Shown piece after piece: positions 8,672 to 17,072 of a DNA stretch of 64,000 bases (positions are counted from its first letter, which is position 1; each line of letters starts with the position of its first letter). The notes below the pieces were generated by a model, which was not told the origin of the DNA, did no database searches, and was given only the letters and a program-made list of their open reading frames with translations. The DNA comes from DASXRA01 sp036558905 (lineage in GTDB: Bacteria; Actinomycetota; Actinomycetes; Mycobacteriales; Jatrophihabitantaceae), in the NCBI GenBank assembly GCA_036558905.1, contig DATBER010000148.1, forward strand, positions 8,074-72,073. Direction: 5' to 3'. The position numbers and the translations under genes were made by a program.

Positions 8672-9969
8672 GCGCCGACCAGGCTCTGCCCGCACACCCG
8701 CACGACCTGTCCGTTGACACCGCCGGCGCTGGGCGAGACCAGCCAGGCGGCCGTCTCGGCCACGTCGACCGGCAGGCCGGCCTGCTGCAGGCTGTTGATG
8801 CGACGGGCCACCTCGCGGGTGGCCAGCGGCATGGCATGCGTCATGTCGGTGTCGATGAACCCGGGCGCGATCGCGTTGATGGTGCCGTCGCGCTTGGCGA
8901 ACGCCGGCGCGTAGGAGCGGACCATGCCGATGATGCCGGCCTTGCTGGCCGCGTAGTTGGTCTGACCCCGGTTGCCGGCGATACCACTGGTCGACGCCAG
9001 GCACACGACGCGCGCCGCGTCGTGCAGCACGGCGCTGCCCAGCAGGGCCGTGTTGATGCGCAGCTGCGCCGCGAGGTTGACCGCCAGCACCGAGTCCCAG
9101 TGCTCGGGCTTCATGTTGACCAGCAGCTTGTCCCGGGTGACGCCGGCGTTGTGCACGACGATGTCGACGCCGCCGTGCCGCTCGCCGAGATGGCCGAGCA
9201 GCGTGGCCGGCGCCTCGGGCCGGGTGATGTCCAGCTGCAGCGTCGTGCCGCCGATGCGGTTGGCCACCTGGGCCAGCCCCTCGCCGGCGGCCGGCAGGTC
9301 GGCCACCACGACGTTCGCGCCGTCGCGGGCCAGCACGTCGGCGATGGCCGCCCCGATGCCCCGCGCCGCGCCGGTGACCAACGCGACCTTGCCCTCGAGC
9401 GGGCGCGGCGGGTCGGTCGGCGCCGCCCCGGAACCGACCCGGATCACCTGCCCGTCCACATAGGCCGACCGCCCGGACAGCAGGAACCGGAGCGTGGACT
9501 CCGGCGACGCGTCACCCTCGACCAGGACGAGGTTGGCCGTCGCGCCGGCCCGCAACTCCTTGGCCAGCGACCGAACGATGCCGTCGAGCGCCTGCCGGGT
9601 CGCGTCCACCACGGGATCGGTACCGGACGGGGTACGGCCGAGCACGACTACCCGACCGGACGGGCCCAGCCGGCGGAGCGCCACGGCGAAGAAGTCGCGC
9701 AGGTCGGCCAGATCGCCGATCGCCTCGACGTCCGTGCCGTCATACAGCAAGGCTGCCCATCGGGTGTTGCCGTCGTCGGTCTCGCTGACGTCGACCTCCA
9801 GACCCTTGACCACCCCGGCCAGGCCGGCACCCCGCACCAACGCCGGGCCGGGCAGCACGGGCGCGCCGACCTGATAGCGGCGCAGCACGGCCGGCCGCGG
9901 CAGGCCCAGTTTGGACGCGACCGCCTTGCCCGGTCCCGAATTGACGAGGTTCAGGTATCGATCACTCAT
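8668..9969 (-). CDS. fabG4: High-molecular-weight 3-oxoacyl-thioester reductase, FabG4 type
   Basis: A 433-residue protein with a degenerate N-terminal Rossmann-like half (about 1-185) and an active SDR half: TGAARGIG at 199-206, NAG at 274-276, catalytic Tyr339 and Lys343. The N-terminal VNSGPG and LRRY segments match the mycobacterial HMwFabG (Rv0242c) layout, which reduces 3-oxoacyl-CoA with NADH. ATG 9969 was chosen over the GTG nine bases upstream because GAGGGGG sits 8 nt before the ATG but directly abuts the GTG. It forms an operon with the MaoC gene and may also be read through from the thiolase gene 55 nt upstream. Confidence 0.93.
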   Translation of the reverse strand: MSDRYLNLVNSGPGKAVASKLGLPRPAVLRRYQVGAPVLPGPALVRGAGLAGVVKGLEVDVSETDDGNTRWAALLYDGTDVEAIGDLADLRDFFAVALRRLGPSGRVVVLGRTPSGTDPVVDATRQALDGIVRSLAKELRAGATANLVLVEGDASPESTLRFLLSGRSAYVDGQVIRVGSGAAPTDPPRPLEGKVALVTGAARGIGAAIADVLARDGANVVVADLPAAGEGLAQVANRIGGTTLQLDITRPEAPATLLGHLGERHGGVDIVVHNAGVTRDKLLVNMKPEHWDSVLAVNLAAQLRINTALLGSAVLHDAARVVCLASTSGIAGNRGQTNYAASKAGIIGMVRSYAPAFAKRDGTINAIAPGFIDTDMTHAMPLATREVARRINSLQQAGLPVDVAETAAWLVSPSAGGVNGQVVRVCGQSLVGA

Positions 9970-10024
9970 GCCGTACACCCCCTCATGATCATCTTCTTGA
10001 TCCCCGAATCGCGCTCGACACGCA

Positions 10025-11299
10025 TCAGCCGGCTTCCAAGATCGCGACGACGCCCTGGCCGCCGGCCGCGCAGATGGAGATGAGGCCGCGGCCCGAGCCC
10101 TTCTCGTGCAGCAGCTTGGCGAGCGTCGCGACGATGCGCCCGCCCGTCGCGGCGAACGGGTGCCCGGTCGCGAGCGACGAGCCGTTGACGTTCAGCCGCG
10201 ACCGGTCGATCGAGCCCAGCGGCTCGGCCAACCCCAGCCGATTCCGGCAGAAGTCGGCGTCCTCCCAGGCGGCCAGCGTCGAAAGTACGGTCGACGCGAA
10301 CGCCTCGTGGATCTCGTAGAAGTCGAAGTCCGGCAGCGTGAGCTTGTTGCGTTCGAGCAGCCGCGGTACGGCGTACACCGGCGCCATGAGCAGGCCGTCC
10401 TCGCGCCGGTCGCCGTGCACGTAGTCGACCGCCGCCGTCTCGCCGTCGACGACGTGGGCCCACACCGGCAGGCTGCGCTGGGCGGCCCACTCGTCGGTGG
10501 CCAGCAGCACCGTCGACGCGCCGTCGGTGAGCGGCGTCGAGTTGCCGGGAGTCATCGTGTCGCCGAAAACGGGCTTGAGCTTCGCCAGTTTTTCCAAGGA
10601 CGAGTCGGGACGCAGGTTCTGGTCGCGGGTCAGCTTGAGGAACGGCGTGATCAGGTCACTGAAGAAGCCGCGGTCGTAGGCCGCCGCGAGATTCCGGTGC
10701 GACGCCACGGCCAGTTCGTCCTGGGCCGCGCGGGCGATGTCCCATTCCTGCGCGGTGATCGCCGCGTGCTCTCCCATCGACAGTCCCGTGCGCGGCTCGG
10801 CGTTGCGCGGGATGGACGGCTTGAGCTGCCCGGGGCGCAGCCCGCCCAGCGCCTTGATCCGCGCGCCGACCGACCGGGACCGGTTGACGTCGAGCAGCAC
10901 CTGGCGCAGATCCTCATTGAGCGCGATCGGTGCGTCGGACACGGTGTCGACGCCGCCGGCGATGCCTGCCTCGATCTGTCCGAGCGCGATCTTGTTGGCG
11001 ACGAGCAGCGTCGTCTCCAGCCCAGTTCCACAGGCTTGCTGTACATCGTAGGCCGGCGTGGTGGCCGCCAGGCGCGAGCCGAGCACGGACTCGCGAGTCA
11101 GGTTGAAGTCACGGCTGTGCTTGAGCACGGCGCCGGCCGCCACCTCGCCCAGCCGCTCGCCCTGCAGGCCGAAGCGGGCGATCAGGCCGTCGAGCGCGGC
11201 GGTCAGCATGTCCTGGTTGGAGGCGTGGGCGTACGGGCCGTCGGCCCGAGCGAACGGGATTCGGTTGCCGCCGACCACGGCGGCGCGGCGTATGGACAC
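10025..11299 (-). CDS. fadA2: Acetyl-CoA C-acyltransferase (thiolase)
   Basis: A 424-residue thiolase of the FadI/FadA2 type that cleaves 3-oxoacyl-CoA, or condenses acetyl-CoA. The acyl-accepting Cys90 lies in QQACGTGLE; the C-terminal GHPFAATGGR and CAAGGQG motifs carry the catalytic His and the second Cys. GTG start. With the FabG4 reductase and MaoC hydratase downstream on the same strand it makes a reductase-hydratase-thiolase set like Rv0241c-Rv0243, although in Mycobacterium tuberculosis the thiolase is on the other strand. It is divergent from a TetR gene that probably controls it. Confidence 0.92.
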   Translation of the reverse strand: MSIRRAAVVGGNRIPFARADGPYAHASNQDMLTAALDGLIARFGLQGERLGEVAAGAVLKHSRDFNLTRESVLGSRLAATTPAYDVQQACGTGLETTLLVANKIALGQIEAGIAGGVDTVSDAPIALNEDLRQVLLDVNRSRSVGARIKALGGLRPGQLKPSIPRNAEPRTGLSMGEHAAITAQEWDIARAAQDELAVASHRNLAAAYDRGFFSDLITPFLKLTRDQNLRPDSSLEKLAKLKPVFGDTMTPGNSTPLTDGASTVLLATDEWAAQRSLPVWAHVVDGETAAVDYVHGDRREDGLLMAPVYAVPRLLERNKLTLPDFDFYEIHEAFASTVLSTLAAWEDADFCRNRLGLAEPLGSIDRSRLNVNGSSLATGHPFAATGGRIVATLAKLLHEKGSGRGLISICAAGGQGVVAILEAG

Positions 11300-11361
11300 T
11301 GGGTGTCCTCTCGAAGAATCGGCTGTTACAACTGTCCACGTTATCTAGTACCGTCCGTAAC
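11300..11361. promoter_or_regulatory. Divergent promoter region between thiolase and TetR genes
   Basis: A 62-nt gap. For the rightward TetR gene a -10 box TACCGT (11349-11354) ends 7 nt before the GTG at 11362, with TTACAA (11326-11331) 17 nt upstream, so the transcript is probably leaderless. A weak outer repeat, GTTA and TAAC (11339-11360), spans the -10 box and could be part of an operator; I see no strong palindrome. Confidence 0.45.
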
Positions 11362-12123
11362 GTGAAGCGGCCTGTGGCGAGGACGACGGCCGCGGTCAGC
11401 GACGTGGTCGGAGCGGTTCACGACGCCCTCGACGAGATTTCCGCGGCCGCCGGCCGGAGTCCGAGCAAGCCGCGGGGAAGGGACGGCCGCAGTGCGCGCT
11501 GGGCCGAGCATCGCGCCGCCCGGCGAGCCGAGCTGATCGAAGCGGCCATGCAGGCCATTCGCGAGCACGGCGCCGGAGTCGGCATGGACCAGATCGCTCG
11601 CACAGCCCGGACGAGCAAGCCGGTCATCTACCGCTACTTCGCCGACAAGGCCGACCTGTATCGCGCGATCGTCGCGCAGACGGCCGGCACGTTGCTGCAG
11701 CGAGTGGTCGACGCGCTCGACGGTGTCACCGACCCGCGCGCCGAGATCGCCTCCGGCGTGGACGCGTTTCTCGTCATGCTGGACGAGGACCCCGAGCTGT
11801 ACCGGTTCGCGGTCAACCAGCCGGCCGGCGATCTCGTGCAGGACTACACCAGCACGATCGGCGAGATCATCACGCAACGACTGCGCGGCCATCTCACCGA
11901 ACACGGTCGTGATCCGGCGGCGGCCGCGCCGTGGGGCATCGCCACGGTCGGCTTCCTGCGGGCGGCGGGCGATTGGTGGATCGACCACCGCGACGAGATG
12001 AGCCGCGAGCACCTGGCCGAATACCTGACCGCACTGCTCTGGGGCGGCGCGGCCGGCGTGTACGTGCTGGGCGGCACCGAGCTCGACAACCGCGCGCCCG
12101 AGCACCTCTTTCCAGCGCTATGA
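11362..12123 (+). CDS. TetR-family transcriptional regulator with extended N-terminus
   Basis: A 253-residue regulator. An N-terminal extension of about 45 residues, rich in Arg, Ser and Ala, precedes the helix-turn-helix (VGMDQIARTARTSKPVIYRY, about 73-92); the rest is a helical ligand domain. The extension may be real, since the GTG start has a well placed -10 box. It is divergent from the thiolase-reductase-hydratase genes and overlaps the following acyl-CoA dehydrogenase by ATGA, so it likely controls this lipid cluster in response to an acyl-CoA or fatty acid. The ligand is inferred. Confidence 0.88.
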   Translation: MKRPVARTTAAVSDVVGAVHDALDEISAAAGRSPSKPRGRDGRSARWAEHRAARRAELIEAAMQAIREHGAGVGMDQIARTARTSKPVIYRYFADKADLYRAIVAQTAGTLLQRVVDALDGVTDPRAEIASGVDAFLVMLDEDPELYRFAVNQPAGDLVQDYTSTIGEIITQRLRGHLTEHGRDPAAAAPWGIATVGFLRAAGDWWIDHRDEMSREHLAEYLTALLWGGAAGVYVLGGTELDNRAPEHLFPAL

Positions 12124-13979
12124 CGGCCCTGCGAGAACATCTCGACGGCCGGTGGGCCGACGTGCGGCAGATGGCCCGCGAGATGCTGGCCGATCCGCGG
12201 CTGGTGCCCTCGCTCGGCTCCCTCGATGACCAACGAGCCCGGACGTTCGATCGGCTGCGCATGTTGGCCGAGGCCGGTGTTTCGCGGCTCGGCTTCCCCA
12301 AGCAGTACGGCGGGCTCGACGACCTGGGCGGATCGATCACCGGGTTCGAGATGCTCGCGCTCGGCGACTTGTCCTTGTTGGTCAAGGCCGGCGTGCAGTT
12401 CGGGCTGTTCGGCGGGGCGATCCTGCACCTGGGCACCGAGCGCCACCACGAGCGCTACCTGGCCGACGTCATGTCGGTCGCCCTGCCCGGCTGCTTCGCC
12501 ATGACCGAGACCGGGCACGGTTCGGACGTCGCGTCGCTGCGCACCACCGCCACGTACGACGACGGCGAGTTTGTCATCCAGACGCCGGACGACGACGCGC
12601 GCAAGGACTACATCGGCAACGCCGCCCGCGACGGTCACGCCGCCGTGGTGTTCGCCCAGCTGATCACCGCCGGGCGGGGCCAGGGCGTGCACGCGTTCGT
12701 CGTGCCGATTCGTGACGACGACGGCGCGCCGGCGCCGGGTGTGCGCGTCGAGGACTGCGGCCCGAAGGCCGGCCTCAACGGCGTCGACAACGGGCGGCTG
12801 TGGTTCGACGGCGTGCGCATCCCGCGCGAGAACCTGCTGAACCGCTACGGCGACGTCGCCCCGGACGGCACGTACAGCACCCCGATCGGGAATCCGGCGC
12901 GACGCTTCTTCACCATGCTCGGCACGCTCATCCAGGGACGGGTGAGCGTCGCCGGCGGCGCGGGCAGCGCCACCAAGGTCGCACTCGCGATCGCCGTTAG
13001 ATACGCCGAGGTACGGAGGCAGTTCGCCGCGCCCGGACGCGACGGCGAGATCGTGCTGCTCGACTACCTGGCCCACCAGCGCCGGTTGCTGCCGGCGCTG
13101 GCCCGCACGTACGCGCTGCACTTCGCCCAGGGCGAGCTGGTCGGGGCGTTGCACGACGACTTCGCCGACGAGGAACGGCGCCGTCCGCTCGAGACCCGGG
13201 CCGCGGCCATCAAGGCGGCGGCAACGTGGCACGCCACGGCCACGATCCAGGCCTGCCGCGAGGCGTGCGGCGGCGCGGGCTATCTGAGCGAGAACCAGTT
13301 TCCGCGACTCAAGGCCGACACCGACGTGTTCACCACGTTCGAGGGCGACAACACGGTGCTGCTCCAACTGGTCGGCAAGGAGCTGCTGACGGCGTACCGA
13401 TCGCATTTCGGCGAGCTCGATCTGCTCGGCACCATCCGGTTCGTCACCGAGCAGGCGGCCGAGATCGTCGTCGAACACACCGCCGCACATCGGATCATCC
13501 AGCGGCTGCTCGACGCGGCTCCGGGTCCGGACGCGGACCTGCGCGATCGGGCCTGGCACGTCCAGCTGTTCGAGTGGCGCGAGAAGCACCTGCTCGACAC
13601 GGTGGCCCGCCGGCTGCGTCGAGCGGCCGACAGCGATGACCCGTTTGCGATCTTCAACACCACCCAGGACCACCTGCTGCGGGCCTCCCGGGCCCACGCC
13701 GACCGGCTGCTGCTGGAGGCGTTCGTCGCCGGCATCGACTCAGCGCCGGCGTCCGTCCAGGAGCTGCTCGACGCGGTGTGCGACTTGTTCGTGCTGTCCA
13801 CCGTGGAGGACGACCGGGCCTGGTTCATCGAGCACGGCCGGCTGTCGACGCAGCGCAGCAAGGCGGTGATCGCCATGGTCGACTCGCTGTGCGCCGAGCT
13901 GCGGCCACACGCGTCCACGCTGATCGACGGCTTCGGCGTCCCCGACGCCTGCATCACCGCACCGATCGCGCAGCCGTAG
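12120..13979 (+). CDS. Acyl-CoA dehydrogenase/oxidase family protein
   Basis: A 619-residue flavoprotein, longer than the usual 380-400-residue acyl-CoA dehydrogenases and close to peroxisomal acyl-CoA oxidases: FAMTETGHGSDVASLRTTA in the beta domain, GLNGVDNGRLWFDGVRIPR, and the FAD helix with TFEGDNTVL carrying the catalytic Glu. A C-terminal helical region of about 170 residues follows. The Glu-Gly-Asn pattern fits the oxidase branch, but dehydrogenase activity cannot be excluded. It is coupled to the TetR gene by ATGA and lies beside thiolase, hydratase and reductase genes, completing a beta-oxidation set. Confidence 0.9.
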   Translation: MTALREHLDGRWADVRQMAREMLADPRLVPSLGSLDDQRARTFDRLRMLAEAGVSRLGFPKQYGGLDDLGGSITGFEMLALGDLSLLVKAGVQFGLFGGAILHLGTERHHERYLADVMSVALPGCFAMTETGHGSDVASLRTTATYDDGEFVIQTPDDDARKDYIGNAARDGHAAVVFAQLITAGRGQGVHAFVVPIRDDDGAPAPGVRVEDCGPKAGLNGVDNGRLWFDGVRIPRENLLNRYGDVAPDGTYSTPIGNPARRFFTMLGTLIQGRVSVAGGAGSATKVALAIAVRYAEVRRQFAAPGRDGEIVLLDYLAHQRRLLPALARTYALHFAQGELVGALHDDFADEERRRPLETRAAAIKAAATWHATATIQACREACGGAGYLSENQFPRLKADTDVFTTFEGDNTVLLQLVGKELLTAYRSHFGELDLLGTIRFVTEQAAEIVVEHTAAHRIIQRLLDAAPGPDADLRDRAWHVQLFEWREKHLLDTVARRLRRAADSDDPFAIFNTTQDHLLRASRAHADRLLLEAFVAGIDSAPASVQELLDAVCDLFVLSTVEDDRAWFIEHGRLSTQRSKAVIAMVDSLCAELRPHASTLIDGFGVPDACITAPIAQP

Positions 13980-13982
13980 GGT
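13977..13982 (+). promoter_or_regulatory. -10 box of a probably leaderless O-methyltransferase transcript
   Basis: TAGGGT ends 7 nt before the GTG at 13990; its TAG is also the stop codon of the upstream gene. No convincing -35 box. The spacing matches the other leaderless candidates in this window. Confidence 0.4.
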
Positions 13983-13989
13983 TCGACGC

Positions 13990-14643
13990 GTGACCCAAGA
14001 CGTGTGGACCGCAGTCGACCACTACTTCGACGCCGCCCTGGCCCCGAACGATGCGGCGCTGGACGCCGCCCTGAAGGCCAGCGCCGCCGGCGGACTGCCG
14101 GCCATCCAGGTCAGTGCCGCGCAGGGCAAGCACCTGCAACTGCTGGCTCGGTCGGTGGGCGCTCGACGCATCCTCGAGGTGGGCACGCTCGGCGGATACA
14201 GCACGATCTGGCTGGCTCGCGCCCTGCCCGACGACGGGCAGCTGATCAGCCTCGAGGTCGACCCGCGCCACGCGGAGGTCGCCACCGCGAACCTGGCCAA
14301 CGCCGGGCTGGCCGACCGGACCGAGGTGCGCGTCGGCCCGGCCATCGAGACGTTGCCGCAGCTGGACGGCCCGTTCGACTTCGCGTTCATCGACGCCGAC
14401 AAGGCCAGCAACGCCGACTACTTCGCCCACGCTGTGCGGTTGTCCCGGCCGGGCACGCTGATCGTCGTCGACAACGTCGTGCGCGGCGGCCGGGTGGTCG
14501 ACCCCGACGGCGACGCGAGCGTGCAGGGTGTGCGCCGGTTGGTCGACGCGGTGGCCGCCGAGCCCCGGGTGAGCGCCACGGTCATCCAGACGGTGGGCAC
14601 CAAGGGCTACGACGGCTACCTGCTGGCCGTCGTCAACCGCTGA
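13990..14643 (+). CDS. SAM-dependent O-methyltransferase (caffeoyl-CoA/catechol type)
   Basis: A 217-residue class I methyltransferase. Motif I is LEVGTLGGYSTIWLA, an acidic SAM-ribose residue follows in LEVDP, and the metal site is in FIDADK and VVDNVV, as in divalent-cation-dependent catechol and caffeoyl-CoA O-methyltransferases. Actinomycetes carry many such proteins of unknown substrate. It starts 10 nt after the acyl-CoA dehydrogenase gene and may be read from its own promoter as well. One base separates its stop from that of the convergent PEBP gene. Confidence 0.92.
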   Translation: MTQDVWTAVDHYFDAALAPNDAALDAALKASAAGGLPAIQVSAAQGKHLQLLARSVGARRILEVGTLGGYSTIWLARALPDDGQLISLEVDPRHAEVATANLANAGLADRTEVRVGPAIETLPQLDGPFDFAFIDADKASNADYFAHAVRLSRPGTLIVVDNVVRGGRVVDPDGDASVQGVRRLVDAVAAEPRVSATVIQTVGTKGYDGYLLAVVNR

Positions 14644-14644
14644 G

Positions 14645-15241
14645 TCACTGGCGGGCGGTGGCGGTGAACGTCGCCAGGCCGATCGCGTGCTGGCCGACGT
14701 TGAAGCCGAGGACGGCGCCGCGCGTGCTGGCCGGCAGGCCCAGGCTCGGCACGTCCAGGGCGACCACGCTGAAGTGGTAGTGGTGCGTGATGTCGCCGGC
14801 CGGTGGGCACGGCCCGGTGTAGCCCAGCCCGCCGCCGTCGTTCGTGCCGTTCACCGCCCCGGCCGGTAGCACCGCGCCGGTGGGCAGCTCGTGGGTGCCG
14901 GCCGGCACGTCCCACGCGATCCAGTGCCAGAAGCCGCTACCGGTCGGCGCGTCCACATCGAAGATCGTGACGGCGAAGCTGCGCGTGCCGGCCGGCGCAC
15001 CCGACCAGGACAGCTCGGGCGAGACGCCGGGACCGTTGCAGCCGCGGAACTGCTCCGGGATCGGCTGACCGGCTCGCAGGTCGGTGCTGTGCAGGTTGAA
15101 GTGCTTGACGGCGCTGGGCACTCCCTCGCGGATCTCCTTGAAACCGAAGTGGCGGGACGCGGCGGCGGCCGTCACGGCGCTACCGATCAGCGCGGCGACC
15201 AGCACGGCGATCACGACGAAGCGGCGGGTGAACCGAGGCAT
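14645..15241 (-). CDS. Secreted YbhB/YbcL-type PEBP-like protein
   Basis: A 198-residue protein. An N-terminal signal or anchor (RRFVVIAVLVAALIGSAVTA, about 6-25) is followed by a Raf-kinase-inhibitor-like PEBP domain with SPELSWSGAPAGTRSFA, the DVDAPTGSGFWHWIAWDVP ligand loop and a GYTGPCPPAGD motif with a conserved Cys. Family members bind anionic ligands; none has a settled role in actinobacteria. Its promoter region is shared with padR-ino1 and holds two palindromes, so it may be co-regulated with inositol synthesis. No lipobox Cys, so it is either secreted or held by its uncleaved helix. Confidence 0.88.
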   Translation of the reverse strand: MPRFTRRFVVIAVLVAALIGSAVTAAAASRHFGFKEIREGVPSAVKHFNLHSTDLRAGQPIPEQFRGCNGPGVSPELSWSGAPAGTRSFAVTIFDVDAPTGSGFWHWIAWDVPAGTHELPTGAVLPAGAVNGTNDGGGLGYTGPCPPAGDITHHYHFSVVALDVPSLGLPASTRGAVLGFNVGQHAIGLATFTATARQ

Positions 15242-15313
15242 GGGGGATCTCCTGTCCGACGGGGGCCTCTCCTGTTCGCCACGCAGCGCGCACCTAGCCG
15301 GTTCACATGGCGT

Positions 15314-15330
15314 ACATACGACGCGTATGT
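15314..15330. promoter_or_regulatory. Palindromic operator candidate 1 (PEBP/padR divergent region)
   Basis: A perfect inverted repeat with arms ACATACG (15314-15320) and CGTATGT (15324-15330) around a 3-nt spacer. It lies 73 nt upstream of the PEBP start and shares the ATAC/GTAT core with the second palindrome, so PadR may bind both. Binding is inferred. Confidence 0.6.
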
Positions 15331-15347
15331 TTGCTGGTGTCTCACGG

Positions 15348-15370
15348 TGATGTATCGTCTTGATACATCA
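15348..15370. promoter_or_regulatory. Palindromic operator candidate 2, PadR-type
   Basis: A perfect 9-bp inverted repeat, TGATGTATC (15348-15356) and GATACATCA (15362-15370), with a 5-nt spacer. The ATGTAT/ATACAT core is the pattern expected for PadR-family proteins, and it lies 26 nt upstream of the padR start, so autoregulation together with ino1 is likely. Confidence 0.7.
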
Positions 15371-15395
15371 CGTCGAGATAGCCTGGGAGTCCGCG

Positions 15396-15944
15396 ATGCT
15401 CGAGATCGCAGTCCTCGGGCTGCTCAACGAGAGCCCGATGCACGGGTACGAGCTGCGCAAGCGGCTGGCCGTGCTGCTCGGGGCGTTCCGGGCGTTCTCC
15501 TACGGGTCGCTCTACCCCACGCTGCGGCGGTTGTCCGAAGCCGGGTGGATCACCGAGGAGGAACCGGAGCTGGTCGCCGGACCGCCGCGATCGCGACGCG
15601 GCAAGCGTGTCTACAAGCTGACCGCCGAGGGCAAGGAGCACTTCGCCGAGCTGCTCGCCGAGGTCGGCCCGGACGCGTTCGACGACGAGGTCTTCGGGGC
15701 TCGGCTGGCGTTCTTCGCCCAGACCCGCTCCGACGTCCGGCTGCGCATCCTCGAGGGGCGGCGCCGCCGGGTGGAAGAACGGCGCGAGGGCATGCGCTCG
15801 TCGCTGGCACGCACCCGCGAACGGCTGGATCGCTACACCCTCCAGCTACAGGAGCACGGGCTCGAGTCGGCGGATCGCGAAGTCCGTTGGCTCACCGAAT
15901 TGATCGAGAACGAGCAGTCACCCAACACAAAGGAGGCGCCCTGA
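15396..15944 (+). CDS. PadR-family transcriptional regulator
   Basis: A 182-residue PadR protein. The winged helix occupies the N-terminal 90 residues (LEIAVLGLL, HGYELRKRL, FSYGSLYPTLRRL), followed by a charged coiled C-terminal helix rich in Arg and Glu for dimerisation. Start set at ATG 15396, where the family sequence begins; a GTG or ATT further upstream would place the palindromic operator inside the gene. Its TGA overlaps the ino1 ATG by one base. The same padR-ino1 pair occurs in Mycobacterium tuberculosis (Rv0047c-Rv0046c), so it probably regulates inositol synthesis. Confidence 0.93.
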   Translation: MLEIAVLGLLNESPMHGYELRKRLAVLLGAFRAFSYGSLYPTLRRLSEAGWITEEEPELVAGPPRSRRGKRVYKLTAEGKEHFAELLAEVGPDAFDDEVFGARLAFFAQTRSDVRLRILEGRRRRVEERREGMRSSLARTRERLDRYTLQLQEHGLESADREVRWLTELIENEQSPNTKEAP

Positions 15945-17026
15945 TGGGCAAGATTCGCGTCGGCATGGTCGGCGTCGGCAACTGCGCGGCGTCGCTCGTC
16001 CAGGGCGTTCACTATTACCGCGACGCGGACCCGGGGCAGAAGGTGCCGGGCCTCATGCACGTGCAGTTCGGCCCGTACCACGTTCGCGACATCGAGTTCG
16101 TCGCCGCGTTCGACGTGGACGCCAAGAAGGTCGGCCGGGACCTCTCCGAGGCCATCCTGGCCAGCGAGAACAACACCATCAAGATCGCCGACGTCCCGCC
16201 GCTGGGCGTCGCCGTGCAGCGGGGCCACACGCTCGACGGCCTCGGCAAGTACTACCAGGAGACGATCGAGGAGTCCGACGAGGAGCCGGTCGACGTCGTC
16301 GCGGCGCTGCGTGAGGCCGAGGTCGACGTACTGATCTGCTACCTGCCGGTCGGCTCCGAGGACGCCGCCAAGTTCTACGCCCAGTGCGCCATCGACGCCG
16401 GGGTGGCCTTCGTCAACGCCCTGCCGGTGTTCATCGCCGGGACGCCGGAGTGGGCCAAGAAGTTCGAGGACGCCGGCGTCCCGATCGTCGGCGACGACAT
16501 CAAGTCACAGGTCGGCGCCACCATCACGCACCGCGTGCTGGCCAAGCTGTTCGAGGACCGGGGCGTCGAGCTGCAGCGGACGATGCAGCTGAACGTCGGC
16601 GGCAACATGGACTTCAAGAACATGCTCGAGCGCGAGCGCCTGGAGTCGAAGAAGATCAGCAAGACCCAGTCCGTGACCTCGCAGATCCCCGACCGCGAGC
16701 TGGGCAAGCGCAACGTCCACATCGGACCGTCGGACTACGTCGAATGGCTCGACGACCGCAAGTGGGCCTACGTCCGGCTGGAGGGCAAGGCCTTCGGCGA
16801 CGTGCCGCTGAACCTGGAGTACAAGCTCGAGGTCTGGGACTCGCCGAACTCGGCCGGCATCATCATCGACGCCCTGCGTGCGGCCAAGATCGCCAAGGAC
16901 CGCGGCATCGGCGGGCCGGTGCTCTCGGCGTCGAGCTACTTCATGAAGTCGCCGCCGGTGCAGTACTTCGACGACAAGGCGCGCGACCTGGTGGAGAAGT
17001 TCATCAACGGCGAAGTGGATCGCTGA
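15944..17026 (+). CDS. ino1: Myo-inositol-1-phosphate synthase
   Basis: A 360-residue enzyme that converts glucose 6-phosphate to 1D-myo-inositol 3-phosphate with NAD, feeding phosphatidylinositol and mycothiol. It has the NAD motif GMVGVGNCAASL near the N-terminus, and conserved GDDIKSQVGATI, LNVGGNMDFKN and SYFMKSPP segments of the catalytic domain, with the actinobacterial length (about 360, shorter than the eukaryotic 510-550). An AAAGGAGG ribosome site lies 6 nt before the ATG, inside the end of padR. It is followed by a strong hairpin terminator. Confidence 0.97.
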   Translation: MGKIRVGMVGVGNCAASLVQGVHYYRDADPGQKVPGLMHVQFGPYHVRDIEFVAAFDVDAKKVGRDLSEAILASENNTIKIADVPPLGVAVQRGHTLDGLGKYYQETIEESDEEPVDVVAALREAEVDVLICYLPVGSEDAAKFYAQCAIDAGVAFVNALPVFIAGTPEWAKKFEDAGVPIVGDDIKSQVGATITHRVLAKLFEDRGVELQRTMQLNVGGNMDFKNMLERERLESKKISKTQSVTSQIPDRELGKRNVHIGPSDYVEWLDDRKWAYVRLEGKAFGDVPLNLEYKLEVWDSPNSAGIIIDALRAAKIAKDRGIGGPVLSASSYFMKSPPVQYFDDKARDLVEKFINGEVDR

Positions 17027-17041
17027 CCGCCGTTCTCCGTT

Positions 17042-17070
17042 GTGGCCGCCCGGCATCCCCGGGCGGCCAC
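17042..17070. terminator. Bidirectional hairpin terminator after ino1 and yqgE
   Basis: A perfect 12-bp stem, GTGGCCGCCCGG (17042-17053) and CCGGGCGGCCAC (17059-17070), with a 5-nt loop, followed by TTCT. It lies between two convergent genes and ends 2 nt before the yqgE stop, so it can serve both. Confidence 0.85.
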
Positions 17071-17072
17071 TT

